Counted from the first letter of the stretch, positions 46,912 to 57,143 are shown. The stretch: DNA of 64,000 nt from Bacteroidales bacterium (GCA_030656615.1 JAUSOY010000038.1:36679-100678); one strand, 5' to 3'. Made by a program: numbers and translations. The notes: generated from the sequence alone by a model not told the origin.

Positions 46912-47687
46912 TGAAAACTCTACCAAGCATACTCATCACCAACGATGACAGCATCCACGCCCCCGGCCTTCGGGCATTAATTGAAGCCGCAACAGGCATT
47001 GGCGAACTATTTGTTGTTGCACCGGAAAATCCGCAGTCAGGCATGGGTCACGCCATCACTGTGACCGCCCCATTACGGTTTCATCCGATTTTTTCAGACA
47101 ATGCACATCAGGAAGTGGCCGTTAGCGGCACACCAGTGGACTGTGTTAAACTGGGCGAAAAAATCATTATGCGGAAGCGCCCTGATCTATTGCTTTCCGG
47201 AATCAATCATGGTTCGAATGCAAGTATTAACGTTATGTATTCAGGAACGATGGCTGCAACACTCGAAGGCTGTATGTCGGGAATTCCTTCAGTTGGTTTT
47301 TCCTTATGCGATTACAGTCATGATGCTAATTTCGAATACGCCATTCCATATGTACGCGACATTATTCAAAAAGTCCTGAAGCATGGATTACCGGATGGTG
47401 TTTGCCTCAATGTTAATATTCCGGCTGTCAAAGGCGAAGAATTAAAAGGATATAAAGTTTGCAGACAGGGATTGGGAAGTTGGAAAGAAGAATTTGATGA
47501 ACGTAAAGACCCAAGACAAAGAGATTATTTTTGGATTACCGGCCGTTTCAATGGTTATGAAATGGATGAAGATACCGACAACTGGGCTCTGGCAAACAAT
47601 TATATCTCGGTAGTACCCGTAAAATTTGACTTAACGGCCCATCAGGCCATGGATCACATAAAAAAAATGACGAACGATGTTGAATAA
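46911..47687 (+). CDS. surE: 5'/3'-nucleotidase SurE
   Basis: A 258-residue phosphatase with the metal-binding start ILITNDDSIHAPG, VVAPENPQSGMGHAIT and LLSGINHGSNA. SurE removes phosphate from nucleoside monophosphates and is linked to stationary-phase survival. The length is normal. It overlaps both neighbours (1 base with DUF502, 11 bases with the small membrane protein gene), which indicates coupled translation. Confidence 0.96.
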   Translation: MKTLPSILITNDDSIHAPGLRALIEAATGIGELFVVAPENPQSGMGHAITVTAPLRFHPIFSDNAHQEVAVSGTPVDCVKLGEKIIMRKRPDLLLSGINHGSNASINVMYSGTMAATLEGCMSGIPSVGFSLCDYSHDANFEYAIPYVRDIIQKVLKHGLPDGVCLNVNIPAVKGEELKGYKVCRQGLGSWKEEFDERKDPRQRDYFWITGRFNGYEMDEDTDNWALANNYISVVPVKFDLTAHQAMDHIKKMTNDVE

Positions 47688-47955
47688 AGACACTTGGATT
47701 ACCGGCATATTTTTAGCCGTAACGGTATGGCTCATCGTGTTTTATCCTGCCATTTTACTGTGGCCGACGGTCTCGGGACAAACAGAAGCCGACATGGTGA
47801 AAGCCGGACTTTTAGCTAGCATTCCAAACATTGTACTCATGCGCTATTTCTTCGTAAAGAAAAAGCATGATAAAACAGCTAAAGGAATGCTCACCGTGAC
47901 TTTTATACTAATAATCGGATTATTTATCCTGCACAAATTCGGATTCCAGATGTAA
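47677..47955 (+). CDS. Small membrane protein, 92 residues
   Basis: Two or three hydrophobic segments (about 10-30, 40-55 and 68-88) with a basic stretch (VKKKHDKTAK) between them. Overlap with surE by 11 bases supports a real gene in the operon. I do not recognise a family. Confidence 0.7.
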   Translation: MLNKDTWITGIFLAVTVWLIVFYPAILLWPTVSGQTEADMVKAGLLASIPNIVLMRYFFVKKKHDKTAKGMLTVTFILIIGLFILHKFGFQM

Positions 47956-48021
47956 TATTTCTTCGATGATAAAAATTTAAGTAGTTTATAATTTTATCGA
48001 ATATTCGTCAAAATTCCTCCA

Positions 48022-48441
48022 ATGAAAAAGTATCGTTCAAAAATCGGGCTTGGAATCATACTCTTTCTTCTGACTATTTTAGGCGGAACTTCTATTCTAA
48101 TGGTCTATCTACAAGCTTGGCCAGGGCTTTTAATCATCATACTGCTGGCTGCTTTTATCATTCATACTTTTCTGACAACAATTTATGAAGTAAAAGAAAA
48201 GGTATTGATCATCCGAAGTGGATTTTTTGTAAACGAAGCAATTAACATAGAATCAATTACGAAAATATCAGAAACAAAAAACATGATGAGTTCGCCTGCT
48301 AATTCATTAGATCGGCTGGAAATTCGATATGAGAAAAACAAAACCATAATGATTTCACCCATCAATAAAGACGATTTTTTAAATCATATGAAAGAAATCA
48401 ATTCCGATATAGAAATTAAGCGGACCAAAAAACATGAATAA
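48022..48441 (+). CDS. Bacterial PH-domain membrane protein
   Basis: 139 residues. Two membrane helices (about 9-30 and 33-54) are followed by a beta-rich domain with YEVKEKVLIIRSGFFVNEAI, IESITKISETKN and LDRLEIRYEK, the pattern of bacterial PH (YdbS/DUF1200-like) domains. Function unknown; perhaps a membrane-linked adaptor. It lies between the small membrane protein gene and lpxB. Confidence 0.78.
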   Translation: MKKYRSKIGLGIILFLLTILGGTSILMVYLQAWPGLLIIILLAAFIIHTFLTTIYEVKEKVLIIRSGFFVNEAINIESITKISETKNMMSSPANSLDRLEIRYEKNKTIMISPINKDDFLNHMKEINSDIEIKRTKKHE

Positions 48442-48537
48442 ACGCTAAGCAGGAAATGGAAACAAATTAAAGCCGTCTCCAAAACTTACCGATTGTAAGC
48501 ACAACGCACTTATAAACAATATTAAAACCGGGTATCT

Positions 48538-49656
48538 GTGAAATACTTTATCATAGCAGGAGAAGCATCAGGCGATTTACACGCTTCGGGTCTGGCAAGA
48601 GAGATTTTTTTACGCGATCCCTCTGCTCAAATGAAAGGCTGGGGCGGAAATCTGATGAAAAGTGAGGGAGTAGTCATCAGTAAGCATTATAAAGATCTTG
48701 CCTTTATGGGTTTTGCTGAAGTTATTAAAAACCTGCCCACCATCTTTCGCAATTTTCGCTGCTGCATGTCTGAAATTCAGGAATTTAATCCAGATGCGGT
48801 CATTATGATTGATTATCCGGGTTTTAATCTCCGTATGGCTAAAAAAATACATGAGGCAGGAATAAAAACGATCTATTACATTTCTCCACAAATTTGGGCC
48901 TGGAAAGCATCAAGAATAAATCAAATCAAACGCAATGTCGACAAGATGTTCGTTATTTTACCATTCGAGAAAGAATTTTACAAGAAATACGAAATGGATG
49001 TAGAATTTGTCGGGCATCCTCTTTTAGATGCTCTTAGCCGTCGCAAATTTATTCCGGAAAATGAATTCCGCGAAACGAATGGTCTGGATAGCCGCCCGAA
49101 AATCGCTTTATTGCCCGGCAGCCGCAGACAGGAAATCAAAGCCATACTACCCATTATGCAATCGGTACTGGTAGGTTTTTCGCAATATCAGTTTGTTATT
49201 GCGGGAGCTCCTTCCATTAATCCTGAAGTTTATCATGAAATTACTGGCGGAAAAATTCCGGTAGTTCAAGGACAAACATATACCCTTATCGAGAATTCAC
49301 TAGCAGCATTGGTAACATCTGGTACTGCCTCCCTCGAAACTGCTTTGCTTGGCACACCACAGGTTATTTGCTATAAAGCCAGCCCGATTTCATACCATAT
49401 TGCTCGACAGTTGGTAAAAATTAAATACATCGGACTTCCCAATCTGATTCTTGATAAACCTGTTGTAACTGAACTTATTCAGTATCACCTCAATACAGGC
49501 CGTTTGATTAAAGAACTCGATAAGTTGCTGCATATCGAAACAGAAAGAAAAAAAATGCTTGCCGATTATCACGAATTACGCAAAGCTTTAGGTGGTAATG
49601 GAGCTTCCGCTAAAACTGCCGAAGGAATTATACGATTTTTAGATACGAAGAATTAA
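48538..49656 (+). CDS. lpxB: Lipid-A-disaccharide synthase
   Basis: A 372-residue GT19 enzyme starting with GTG at 48538 (KYFIIAGEASGDLHASGL is the conserved opening). Further motifs are IDYPGFNLRMAKKI, YYISPQIWAWK, LLPGSRRQEI and VTSGTASLETAL. It joins UDP-diacylglucosamine and lipid X to form the lipid A disaccharide at the inner membrane. The GTG start is supported by the conserved N terminus. It belongs with surE and kdsC in an envelope-biosynthesis neighbourhood. Confidence 0.97.
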   Translation: MKYFIIAGEASGDLHASGLAREIFLRDPSAQMKGWGGNLMKSEGVVISKHYKDLAFMGFAEVIKNLPTIFRNFRCCMSEIQEFNPDAVIMIDYPGFNLRMAKKIHEAGIKTIYYISPQIWAWKASRINQIKRNVDKMFVILPFEKEFYKKYEMDVEFVGHPLLDALSRRKFIPENEFRETNGLDSRPKIALLPGSRRQEIKAILPIMQSVLVGFSQYQFVIAGAPSINPEVYHEITGGKIPVVQGQTYTLIENSLAALVTSGTASLETALLGTPQVICYKASPISYHIARQLVKIKYIGLPNLILDKPVVTELIQYHLNTGRLIKELDKLLHIETERKKMLADYHELRKALGGNGASAKTAEGIIRFLDTKN

Positions 49657-49722
49657 AAATTACAAAATTTCTGATATGTTCTTTACCAATAATTTCAATT
49701 TCGCCCAATTAAAAACGTAAGG

Positions 49723-50652
49723 ATGAAAAACATTCGCTTATTTATTCTGATTTTTATTATTACCCTGACAATTAATCCCGGACTATACGCCCAGAAATAT
49801 GCCGAAGATTTTGTCAGCCGCGGTACCAAAGCTGCAAAATTGGGGTATACCGACAACGCTCTGGAAGATTTTACCAAAGCTATAAAGCTGGATTCCAAGC
49901 TCCCCGAAGCATACTATAACCGTGGATTGGTTTACTTCGATTTAACCGAATATCAAAAAGCGCTCGACGATTTTAATAAAACCGTACAACTCAGACCAGA
50001 GCAAGCAGAAGCGCTTTTACACAGAGGACTTTGCTGGTATCATCTCGATAAATCCGACATCGCAATCAAAGACTTTTCAGCCGCCCTTAAAGCAGATAGC
50101 AGCTTGCAAGACGCCGCTAAAAACCTTGGTCTGGTATATCTCGAAACTGGTAATCTGGCCGAGGCAGAAAAGAGTTTTAGCATTCTCATCCGCAGAAATC
50201 CGGAATATACCGAAGCCTGGTACCATCGTGGCCTTATCAGGCATCAAACAAAAGAATATAAAGGTGCCTTACGCGATTTTGATCAGGCCGTTAAACTCAG
50301 CCCCGGTAATCCGGAGTATCTATCAAGCCGTGGTGTTTTGAAAGCCGTTCAGGGTCTTTTTTATGCTGCAATAGAAGATTTTGATCTCGCACTGCAATCG
50401 GATACTTTATATTTTGAAGCATATCTGAACCGGGGTCTGGCTCAATTTAACCTCCTCCGTTTCGAGAAATCAGAAAACGACTACAGTAAGGCACTCATCA
50501 TCGACCCGGTTTCAACGGATGCACTCATTGGAAGGGCCCATGCCCGAATGGCTTTGAAAAAAATCAGCTCCGCCTGTGCCGATTTCCGTCTTGCACGCGA
50601 TATGGGCGATCCGAAAGCAAATGCCTACCTTTTAAAATATTGCAAAGAATAA
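49723..50652 (+). CDS. Secreted TPR-repeat protein
   Basis: A 309-residue protein with a signal peptide (to about residue 23, GLYAQ). Some seven or eight tetratricopeptide repeats follow (for example LPEAYYNRGLVYFDLTEYQK, TEAWYHRGLIRHQTKEYKGA), ending in CADFRLARDMGD, a common closing repeat in Bacteroidota. TPR arrays mediate protein contacts, here probably in the periplasm. The neighbouring gene encodes a second, lipid-anchored TPR protein with the same type of ending, so the two may act together. Confidence 0.88.
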   Translation: MKNIRLFILIFIITLTINPGLYAQKYAEDFVSRGTKAAKLGYTDNALEDFTKAIKLDSKLPEAYYNRGLVYFDLTEYQKALDDFNKTVQLRPEQAEALLHRGLCWYHLDKSDIAIKDFSAALKADSSLQDAAKNLGLVYLETGNLAEAEKSFSILIRRNPEYTEAWYHRGLIRHQTKEYKGALRDFDQAVKLSPGNPEYLSSRGVLKAVQGLFYAAIEDFDLALQSDTLYFEAYLNRGLAQFNLLRFEKSENDYSKALIIDPVSTDALIGRAHARMALKKISSACADFRLARDMGDPKANAYLLKYCKE

Positions 50653-50689
50653 TACATTTGTACCCTTAATCTGAAAATTTACTTTCGTC

Positions 50690-51460
50690 ATGAGAAAATC
50701 CTTCTTTCTACTCATTGTCAGCTCTTTATTACTGTTTTCGTGTAATAATACAAAAACAGCATCCACCGAACAAGAACTCACTAAAGCCGCTACTAAACAG
50801 CCCGCCAGGAATATGGACCATCCTGACATCAATAATCTTGCACCTTCTGCACAGGATGAATCGAAGGATCTTTTTACCAAAGCAGCCACATTAATTGGCC
50901 TCGAAAATTATAGTGAGGGAATCGTTCTTATCTCTCAATATCTCGAAAAAAATCCAAAAGATGCCAATGCGTATTTTGTACGCGGTTTTGCTGAAGACCA
51001 ACTGAAATTATATGAGGATGCCATAAAAGACTTTAAACAGGCTCTGGATCTAAATCCCAATCATACCCATGCGAAAATGTACAAAGGGCATGCACACTTA
51101 ATGCAAAAGCAATTCCCGAATGCAATCGAAAGCTTTACCAGAGTTATTAAGGATGAGGAAGATAACATGCTCGCATATTATAACCGTGGATTAGCACTCA
51201 GCGGTATTGAAAAATACAAGGAAGCTGTAACGGATTTTACTTCGGCCATTAAACTCGACACCACCTATGCCCCGGCATACAACAATCGTGGTAATGCCAA
51301 TTTTATGGCAGGTGAAGGCGATGCAGCCTGTCGTGATTGGAAAAAAAGTATTCGATTAGGCAATCAGGCTTCAGAAGCTGCCTACAAACACTATTGCGAA
51401 GGCGATAAAGCAAAAACCCCGCCACAGCAGCCAACAACCACTTCGGCCATCAAAAAATAA
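50690..51460 (+). CDS. TPR-repeat lipoprotein
   Basis: A 256-residue lipoprotein (LLLFSC, Cys18). A Thr/Ala-rich linker is followed by about five tetratricopeptide repeats (NAYFVRGFAEDQLKLYEDAI, HAKMYKGHAHLMQKQF) ending ACRDWKKSIRLGN. The C terminus is Pro/Thr-rich. It is the last gene before a terminator and directly follows the other TPR gene. Predicted at a periplasmic membrane face as a scaffold; partners are unknown. Confidence 0.88.
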   Translation: MRKSFFLLIVSSLLLFSCNNTKTASTEQELTKAATKQPARNMDHPDINNLAPSAQDESKDLFTKAATLIGLENYSEGIVLISQYLEKNPKDANAYFVRGFAEDQLKLYEDAIKDFKQALDLNPNHTHAKMYKGHAHLMQKQFPNAIESFTRVIKDEEDNMLAYYNRGLALSGIEKYKEAVTDFTSAIKLDTTYAPAYNNRGNANFMAGEGDAACRDWKKSIRLGNQASEAAYKHYCEGDKAKTPPQQPTTTSAIKK

Positions 51461-51480
51461 TTACAAAATAATTTTATTCG

Positions 51481-51508
51481 ACAGCTTGCTAAACAGCAAG
51501 CTGTTTTT
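51481..51508 (+). terminator. Terminator after the TPR gene pair
   Basis: ACAGCTTGCT, loop AAAC, AGCAAGCTGT, then TTTTT: a perfect 10-bp stem rho-independent terminator. Confidence 0.9.
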
Positions 51509-51596
51509 GTATATTTACCATATGATTTTTAATGACATGCATTGATCACGCATCGTCTAAAAAAAATTGAAGTAGAAAACAATAAAAACCCGGAGG

Positions 51597-53684
51597 ATGA
51601 AAACAATTCCTCTACTCCGATTTTTCTTTCCTTTCGCGGCAGGTATATACCTCTCCGACATTTTCGCCTCGCGGGCGCCCGAAATTCTCATTCCTGCACT
51701 ATACGTCTTCTTCTTACTACTTCTATTGCTAGTTATAACGTACCGAAAGCTTCACGCATATTCACTGCGCTGGGTTGGCGGGCTCATCACCTACCTGATA
51801 ATGATGAATCTGGCAATCATTGTTTCTACATATACATATGCCAGTTTTTATCATAATCACTATTCGACCTATTCGTCACCGGAGCAATTTCTTGCAAAAA
51901 TTTCGGATTATGCCATTCAAAAGAAAAAGTCATATCGTATTACAGCGGAGATTATTTCTGTAAAGGACTCAAACGGTTGGCATCCGGTTTCAGGAAAAAT
52001 TCTTGTGTACATCGAGAAAGACAGTACCAAAAAATGTCCAGAACCCAACGATATCATTACATTTTGTGCAAATCCTCAATTCATAGGTAATACTGGTAAT
52101 CCGGGTAATTTCAATTATCAGAAATACATGTTCCGGAGAGGGATTACTCAGAGAGCATACATAAAAAGCGAACAGTGGGAAAAACACAGTCGACAAAGCA
52201 CATTCGGTTTGTACTTGTTTGCACAGGATATTCGGCACCGCATGTTGACTAAATTAAAACAACAAGGAATTTCCGGTGATGAATATGCAGTAGCCTCAGC
52301 AATTCTTTTGGGATACGACGATTATCTGGAGCCCGAATTGCGTAAAAATTATTCAGGAAGCGGTGCCATGCATATTCTTTGTGTTTCCGGATTACATGTT
52401 GGAATCATTTTCGCAATTGCTACACTGCTTTTATCGTTTTTGGTAAAACTTAAAAATGGCAAAAAAATACGAGCCATAATAATCCTCTTAATCATTTGGA
52501 TTTTTGCTTTCATTACCGGTTTATCGCCTTCGGTAACCCGAGCCGCCTGTATGTTCAGTTTTGTTAGCATCGGGATGATATTCAGCAGAGAAACACCCAT
52601 CTATAACACCTTAATCGCTTCAGCCTTTTTCATTCTTCTTATAAAACCACTATTTCTTTTTGAAATCGGATTTCAGCTCTCTTATGCTGCTGTATTAGGA
52701 ATTGTAAGTATACAACCCGTGATGGCAGACTTGTGGAAAACCAACTATAAATCTGTAAAATATTTCAGAGATTTGATTTTGGTTTCACTGGCAGCACAGG
52801 CCGGTACTTTTGCTTTATCGGTTTATTACTTTCATCAATTTCCAAATTATTTTCTCCTGACAAATGTTTTAGTTATTCCAATGTCGTTTATCGTGATGAT
52901 CTGCGGAATTGTCAGTCTGGGGGCCATGTGGATACCTTTTATCGGAATTTACATGGTAAAGCTTCTCGCCTTTACAATAAAAGCATTAAACACCATTGTG
53001 GGAGGTATAGAAGACTTGCCATTTTCGGTGAGCAGGAACTTGTATATAAATACTGGCGAATTAATCCTGTTGATGCTTTTCCTGACATTCATTATATTCT
53101 GGATGAATAAAAAATCGCCTCGCATGCTCCTCAGTAGTGCAGTCCTTTTTTGTCTTTTATTGATGAGCGTTGCTATGCGGCAAATAAATGTAAATAAACA
53201 GTTTCATTTGATGGTTTATAATACTCCGGGATATTTCTCAGCAGATATTGTCAAAGGAAAAACAGCAAGCAATTTATCGGATGCTGCATTGATTAAAAAC
53301 CCTTCAGTGGATTTATACCTTTCCGGTACCCGGGTTGTGCAGGGTGTGAGTCGTATTAAAATCGACACCTCCTCGCTAAAGGCTTTGAAGGAAGAAAATT
53401 CAAAGATGTGTATCCTCAATGCCGGCAATCGAAAAATTATCATTTATGGAAGAGGCAAAGCAAAACCTTCTGATACATGCGATATTGCTATCATTTGTCA
53501 TGATGCACAGGAGCGGCTACTCGATATCAGCCAGAGAATTAAGGCTGGAATATATGTCCTGGATGGAAGTAATAAACCATGGAGGATAAGGCGATGGCTT
53601 GAGGAAGCTGAAGAACACAAAATTCCCGTACATGATTTGAGCCAAATGGGCGCATACAAAGCGCCATTAAGTGCAAGGGAATAA
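51597..53684 (+). CDS. comEC: ComEC/Rec2 family DNA-uptake membrane protein
   Basis: A 695-residue polytopic protein. Two N-terminal helices and a DUF4131-like domain (about 1-190, with FCANPQFIGNTGNPGNFNY) are followed by the Competence core (about 215-520, with AILLGYDDYL and CVSGLHVGIIFAIA). ComEC forms the inner-membrane channel for transforming DNA. The C-terminal 150 residues show no HxHxDH metallo-beta-lactamase motif, so the nuclease domain of Bacillus-type ComEC is absent or degenerate. With ComM it hints at competence, but both are common in non-competent genomes. Confidence 0.9.
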   Translation: MKTIPLLRFFFPFAAGIYLSDIFASRAPEILIPALYVFFLLLLLLVITYRKLHAYSLRWVGGLITYLIMMNLAIIVSTYTYASFYHNHYSTYSSPEQFLAKISDYAIQKKKSYRITAEIISVKDSNGWHPVSGKILVYIEKDSTKKCPEPNDIITFCANPQFIGNTGNPGNFNYQKYMFRRGITQRAYIKSEQWEKHSRQSTFGLYLFAQDIRHRMLTKLKQQGISGDEYAVASAILLGYDDYLEPELRKNYSGSGAMHILCVSGLHVGIIFAIATLLLSFLVKLKNGKKIRAIIILLIIWIFAFITGLSPSVTRAACMFSFVSIGMIFSRETPIYNTLIASAFFILLIKPLFLFEIGFQLSYAAVLGIVSIQPVMADLWKTNYKSVKYFRDLILVSLAAQAGTFALSVYYFHQFPNYFLLTNVLVIPMSFIVMICGIVSLGAMWIPFIGIYMVKLLAFTIKALNTIVGGIEDLPFSVSRNLYINTGELILLMLFLTFIIFWMNKKSPRMLLSSAVLFCLLLMSVAMRQINVNKQFHLMVYNTPGYFSADIVKGKTASNLSDAALIKNPSVDLYLSGTRVVQGVSRIKIDTSSLKALKEENSKMCILNAGNRKIIIYGRGKAKPSDTCDIAIICHDAQERLLDISQRIKAGIYVLDGSNKPWRIRRWLEEAEEHKIPVHDLSQMGAYKAPLSARE

Positions 53685-53703
53685 AAAATCCAGTCCGAAT
53701 AAA

Positions 53704-55209
53704 TCAATTCTGAATCGGATCGATTTTTATTATTTCGTATAATTCAAACTTTGCATTGGTTCGGATTTTTTGCACTCTTTGAGGATAAAGCATTAAATAA
53801 TCGCGAAGTGCATTATCTACTAAATCAGAGCATAGCAATGCATAATGAATATCATACGAACGGAGTAAGGAATCCGTTAAATGTGGTGAACTGTTGGGAT
53901 GAAGTGCCAGCGCGCTAAAGGGAGTGTATAAGGCCAGGGCTCTGGGTTTTGCAAAAACCACGCGACTGTTCTCTGGAAGACCTTGTTTCATAAATTCAAA
54001 CATCTGTACTGCCAATGGTTCCTGTGGCCCGGAGCGTACCTTATCCGAATAATATAAAATCTGAGAATATGACAAAGAATACTGCAATCCAACAAGGACA
54101 ATAAACAGATAAAATTTATATACCAATGACCATTTTTGAAGTGGTTGAAATGCTTTCAGCCCTTCTGCCATATAAATCATCAATACAGGAGCAATGGGTA
54201 ACAGAAAACGAAATCCGGAACTATGGTAAGGATAGATGACTAAAACAGCAAAGTAAATCATGACAAGCCATTCCTTTAATCCCAATCCCTTTACAAAACT
54301 CCTGTAAAGTCCCATGACCACAAATGCAAAGGCCAAAGGAGCAAAAAATGTCGGGATAAAATTAAATTCACCCGAATCATTATAGAAAAATGTTTGCAAA
54401 ACTTTCGGGTAATAGTCCAGATTATCCATCACATTCCTCAAAATGTGCAGCGAAACGAAATTCTCGTCATAGGGTCTTGGAATATGAAAAAGCCATATTT
54501 CAATAATATACCATACAGCCAAAGTTGACAGCAAAAAAACCAATCCTCTGACCCATTTTCCCTTACTCTTAATTCCATCAAAGGGTGCATTGACTCTTTG
54601 TATAAAAATGCTGTGCATCGCTGCAATGCATAACGCCCATCCCACTTCTTTCACACTGATTGTAAATCCTGCCAATAAACCAGCCAATAAAAAATGCCAC
54701 CATTTTTTACAAAATGGCCACAATAACAGGAACAGAAGCAATAAAAGCGTAAAAGGGATATCAGCCATTACTTCGTTACGGAAATTCATCACCCATGGAT
54801 TGTAAAAGAGGAAAAGCATGAGTGCCAAAGCCGTGAGATGCGAAAAAAATTGCCGGAAGTATAAATAGGCCAGAACCGCAGTCATTAAAGTCAGAAGAAA
54901 CATAAAGAAAACAAAATCGGAAGTATAATTGCCATATAATTCAAATACCCCTGCCAGCATTAGCGGAAAACCTGGCGGGTATGCATGTGGGCCAAGCATG
55001 GCATTATCGGGGTGAAAAATATATCCACAATCGGTTTGTGCAATTCCCCTTGAGATATTTATCCCCTGATGAATATATTGTGCGTAATCATCACCCCATT
55101 CATGCGAATTACCAGTAGGTATCAAAAGCGAAGGCAGCATAAGACAAACCGCTACCAGCAACTGTTTCACCTGCCTCAAAGGCAAAAAGGTATCAGGAGA
55201 AGGCATCAT
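53704..55209 (-). CDS. GT-C glycosyltransferase (PMT/ArnT-like), 501 residues
   Basis: An integral membrane protein with about ten helices. A conserved Asp pair lies in the first outer loop (GDDYAQYIHQG), as in GT-C enzymes that use polyprenyl-phosphate sugars. HPDNAMLGPHAYPPGFPL and FRNEVMADIPFTLL also fit the PMT_2 class. The donor and acceptor are unknown; likely roles are glycosylation of exported proteins or of lipid-linked glycans. It overlaps the upstream GT-C gene by 4 bases, so the two are translationally coupled. Confidence 0.82.
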   Translation of the reverse strand: MMPSPDTFLPLRQVKQLLVAVCLMLPSLLIPTGNSHEWGDDYAQYIHQGINISRGIAQTDCGYIFHPDNAMLGPHAYPPGFPLMLAGVFELYGNYTSDFVFFMFLLTLMTAVLAYLYFRQFFSHLTALALMLFLFYNPWVMNFRNEVMADIPFTLLLLLFLLLWPFCKKWWHFLLAGLLAGFTISVKEVGWALCIAAMHSIFIQRVNAPFDGIKSKGKWVRGLVFLLSTLAVWYIIEIWLFHIPRPYDENFVSLHILRNVMDNLDYYPKVLQTFFYNDSGEFNFIPTFFAPLAFAFVVMGLYRSFVKGLGLKEWLVMIYFAVLVIYPYHSSGFRFLLPIAPVLMIYMAEGLKAFQPLQKWSLVYKFYLFIVLVGLQYSLSYSQILYYSDKVRSGPQEPLAVQMFEFMKQGLPENSRVVFAKPRALALYTPFSALALHPNSSPHLTDSLLRSYDIHYALLCSDLVDNALRDYLMLYPQRVQKIRTNAKFELYEIIKIDPIQN

Positions 55210-57143
55210 AGAGCAGATTCAGAATCTTTATAAAACGTGATTTCCATATTATCGATGAAGATTTCCTGGTGATCTTTATTCCATACAAATATTTTAAGCA
55301 CATCGTCAATGGATGTTGGATGAGGAATTTGAACCGTAAGGACTACCCTACCCCATTTTCCGGGTTTTAGAAAATTCTCCAGATTTGAAGATGCCCATAC
55401 ATATGTTTCTCCAATACTGTTTGTAATGCTGATTACCACCGGTGAATCTTTCAATTGAGCTTCAGATCGGGCATTTAATGTAACTCTAAGAATGGATGGA
55501 AAACGCAAGCCGAGTTCGCCGGTTTTAATAGTTATTCCAGGACCCCATTCATCAGCGGCCGGGATGCGGTAGCAATATTGTCCCGTAAACGCATTGGTAT
55601 CGAGCATAAGCCGGTTCACATGAAATCGGTCATCCTCCGATTCGAAAGAAGTATAAAAATGTGAAATACGCTTTCTTTCGGGCTTTTTTTCGAGCGTACT
55701 ATCCTTCGAAAAAATATACAACTCCGATTTACCGGCATATTTCTCGGAAAATATCAAATAAGGAAATGTTCCTTCAATAATGTCTGGTATTCCTGGCAAA
55801 GCATTTTTAAGCCTTGCATAACCAAACATACCGGCAGTAGTGGTATCCAGCATCCAGACCAGAGCCTTTACTTCCGATCCATTTTCCAGTGAATAAACAG
55901 GGAATTCCGGTGATATTTTATTCGCATCATCGTAGTAATAACGCACATAGTTCGGATGGTTAGCTGCCAAAACCCAGGCCGTTCGAGTGCCCGGATTCTC
56001 CGTTTCAATTTTAATCATGTCATGAACCACGGATTTAAAATCAGCAAACTGATAATCACGGTATGACTGTATTCCTGATAAAACACTAATGCTTCCCGCA
56101 ATGCAAATTATTACAACGATAAACCCTGTAACAATAAGACTTTCTCGTTTCCAAAAGGAGACCAGTAAAAGCAGAAGAAAGGGAAAGCTAAAATATAAAG
56201 TCGAGAACTGAAGAATGGGATTACGAAAAAGCGAATAAACATGTGCTATCAGGTAAGGCACTAGAAAAAACACCAGGCTTAACCACATCGCACGTTGCAT
56301 TCTGAATCCGTGTTGATTTCCCAATAAAATAACCAGCAGGACTGCCAACATAAGGGCGATAAACCATCCGGAATTATTGAAAGCATAAAACAAGAAATCG
56401 CCTAACCAATACATATCCGGAGCGCCTAACCATCCCTTTTCACCACCAATTCCGCCAATTCCAAACTGGTACAGAAAAATATTCAGATGAGGAAGATACA
56501 AAACAGAAGCTAACACATGCGATGCAAAATACTTTTTCCAGTTTTGCTTGTTCACAAGAAAAAAACCAACAAAACCCAGAATTACAACAAACAAGAAACT
56601 GTAATTATGCATGTAGGCAGTTAAAACCAGAAACAGCGCATAAAGCACATAATCAAATCGCTTACAGTTTTCTGTAAAAAGAATTCTATTCCAGTAATAA
56701 ACGCTCAGTAATACAAAAAGCAATCCGGGGCTGTACGGACGGGCAAGCTGGCTCATCAATACCGGATATATCAGGACAGAAAAAATGGAAGCGGCTATCA
56801 ATGCGGCATTTCTACCAAACCACTGTCGTCCGATAAGGAATAACACATAAACGGAAGCAATGCCACACAGCACAAAGGGCAATCGGAGTAGCCAGGCGGC
56901 TGGCCCTACCAGTTTAACCCAGAAATATAAAAACACCTGCACTCCTGCAGGATGAAAATCGCTGAGCATCACACCCTGACGAATGACATCCGACAAATTA
57001 TCGAACTGCAAACGATTTAGCGCACTAAGTTCATCATTGGTTAAGGACCAGGATGCAAAATCCCACAGGCGAAGAAGCGCTGCAGTAAACATGATCAGAC
57101 CCAGTAAAATCTGAAAAAGATATTTATCTAAAAAGCTTTTCAT
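55206..57143 (-). CDS. GT-C glycosyltransferase with C-terminal beta domain, 645 residues
   Basis: A PMT_2-type membrane enzyme. The first outer loop has NDELSALNRLQ, matching the acidic site of GT39/GT83 proteins, and later RLPFVLCGIASVYVLF and ARPYSPGLLF. About ten or eleven helices fill residues 8-355. A soluble tail follows (about 360-645), whose last part (YIFVWNKDHQEIFIDNMEIT-like) looks like a carbohydrate-binding beta sandwich. The pair with the next gene suggests a two-enzyme glycan or glycoprotein pathway. Confidence 0.8.
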   Translation of the reverse strand: MKSFLDKYLFQILLGLIMFTAALLRLWDFASWSLTNDELSALNRLQFDNLSDVIRQGVMLSDFHPAGVQVFLYFWVKLVGPAAWLLRLPFVLCGIASVYVLFLIGRQWFGRNAALIAASIFSVLIYPVLMSQLARPYSPGLLFVLLSVYYWNRILFTENCKRFDYVLYALFLVLTAYMHNYSFLFVVILGFVGFFLVNKQNWKKYFASHVLASVLYLPHLNIFLYQFGIGGIGGEKGWLGAPDMYWLGDFLFYAFNNSGWFIALMLAVLLVILLGNQHGFRMQRAMWLSLVFFLVPYLIAHVYSLFRNPILQFSTLYFSFPFLLLLLVSFWKRESLIVTGFIVVIICIAGSISVLSGIQSYRDYQFADFKSVVHDMIKIETENPGTRTAWVLAANHPNYVRYYYDDANKISPEFPVYSLENGSEVKALVWMLDTTTAGMFGYARLKNALPGIPDIIEGTFPYLIFSEKYAGKSELYIFSKDSTLEKKPERKRISHFYTSFESEDDRFHVNRLMLDTNAFTGQYCYRIPAADEWGPGITIKTGELGLRFPSILRVTLNARSEAQLKDSPVVISITNSIGETYVWASSNLENFLKPGKWGRVVLTVQIPHPTSIDDVLKIFVWNKDHQEIFIDNMEITFYKDSESAL

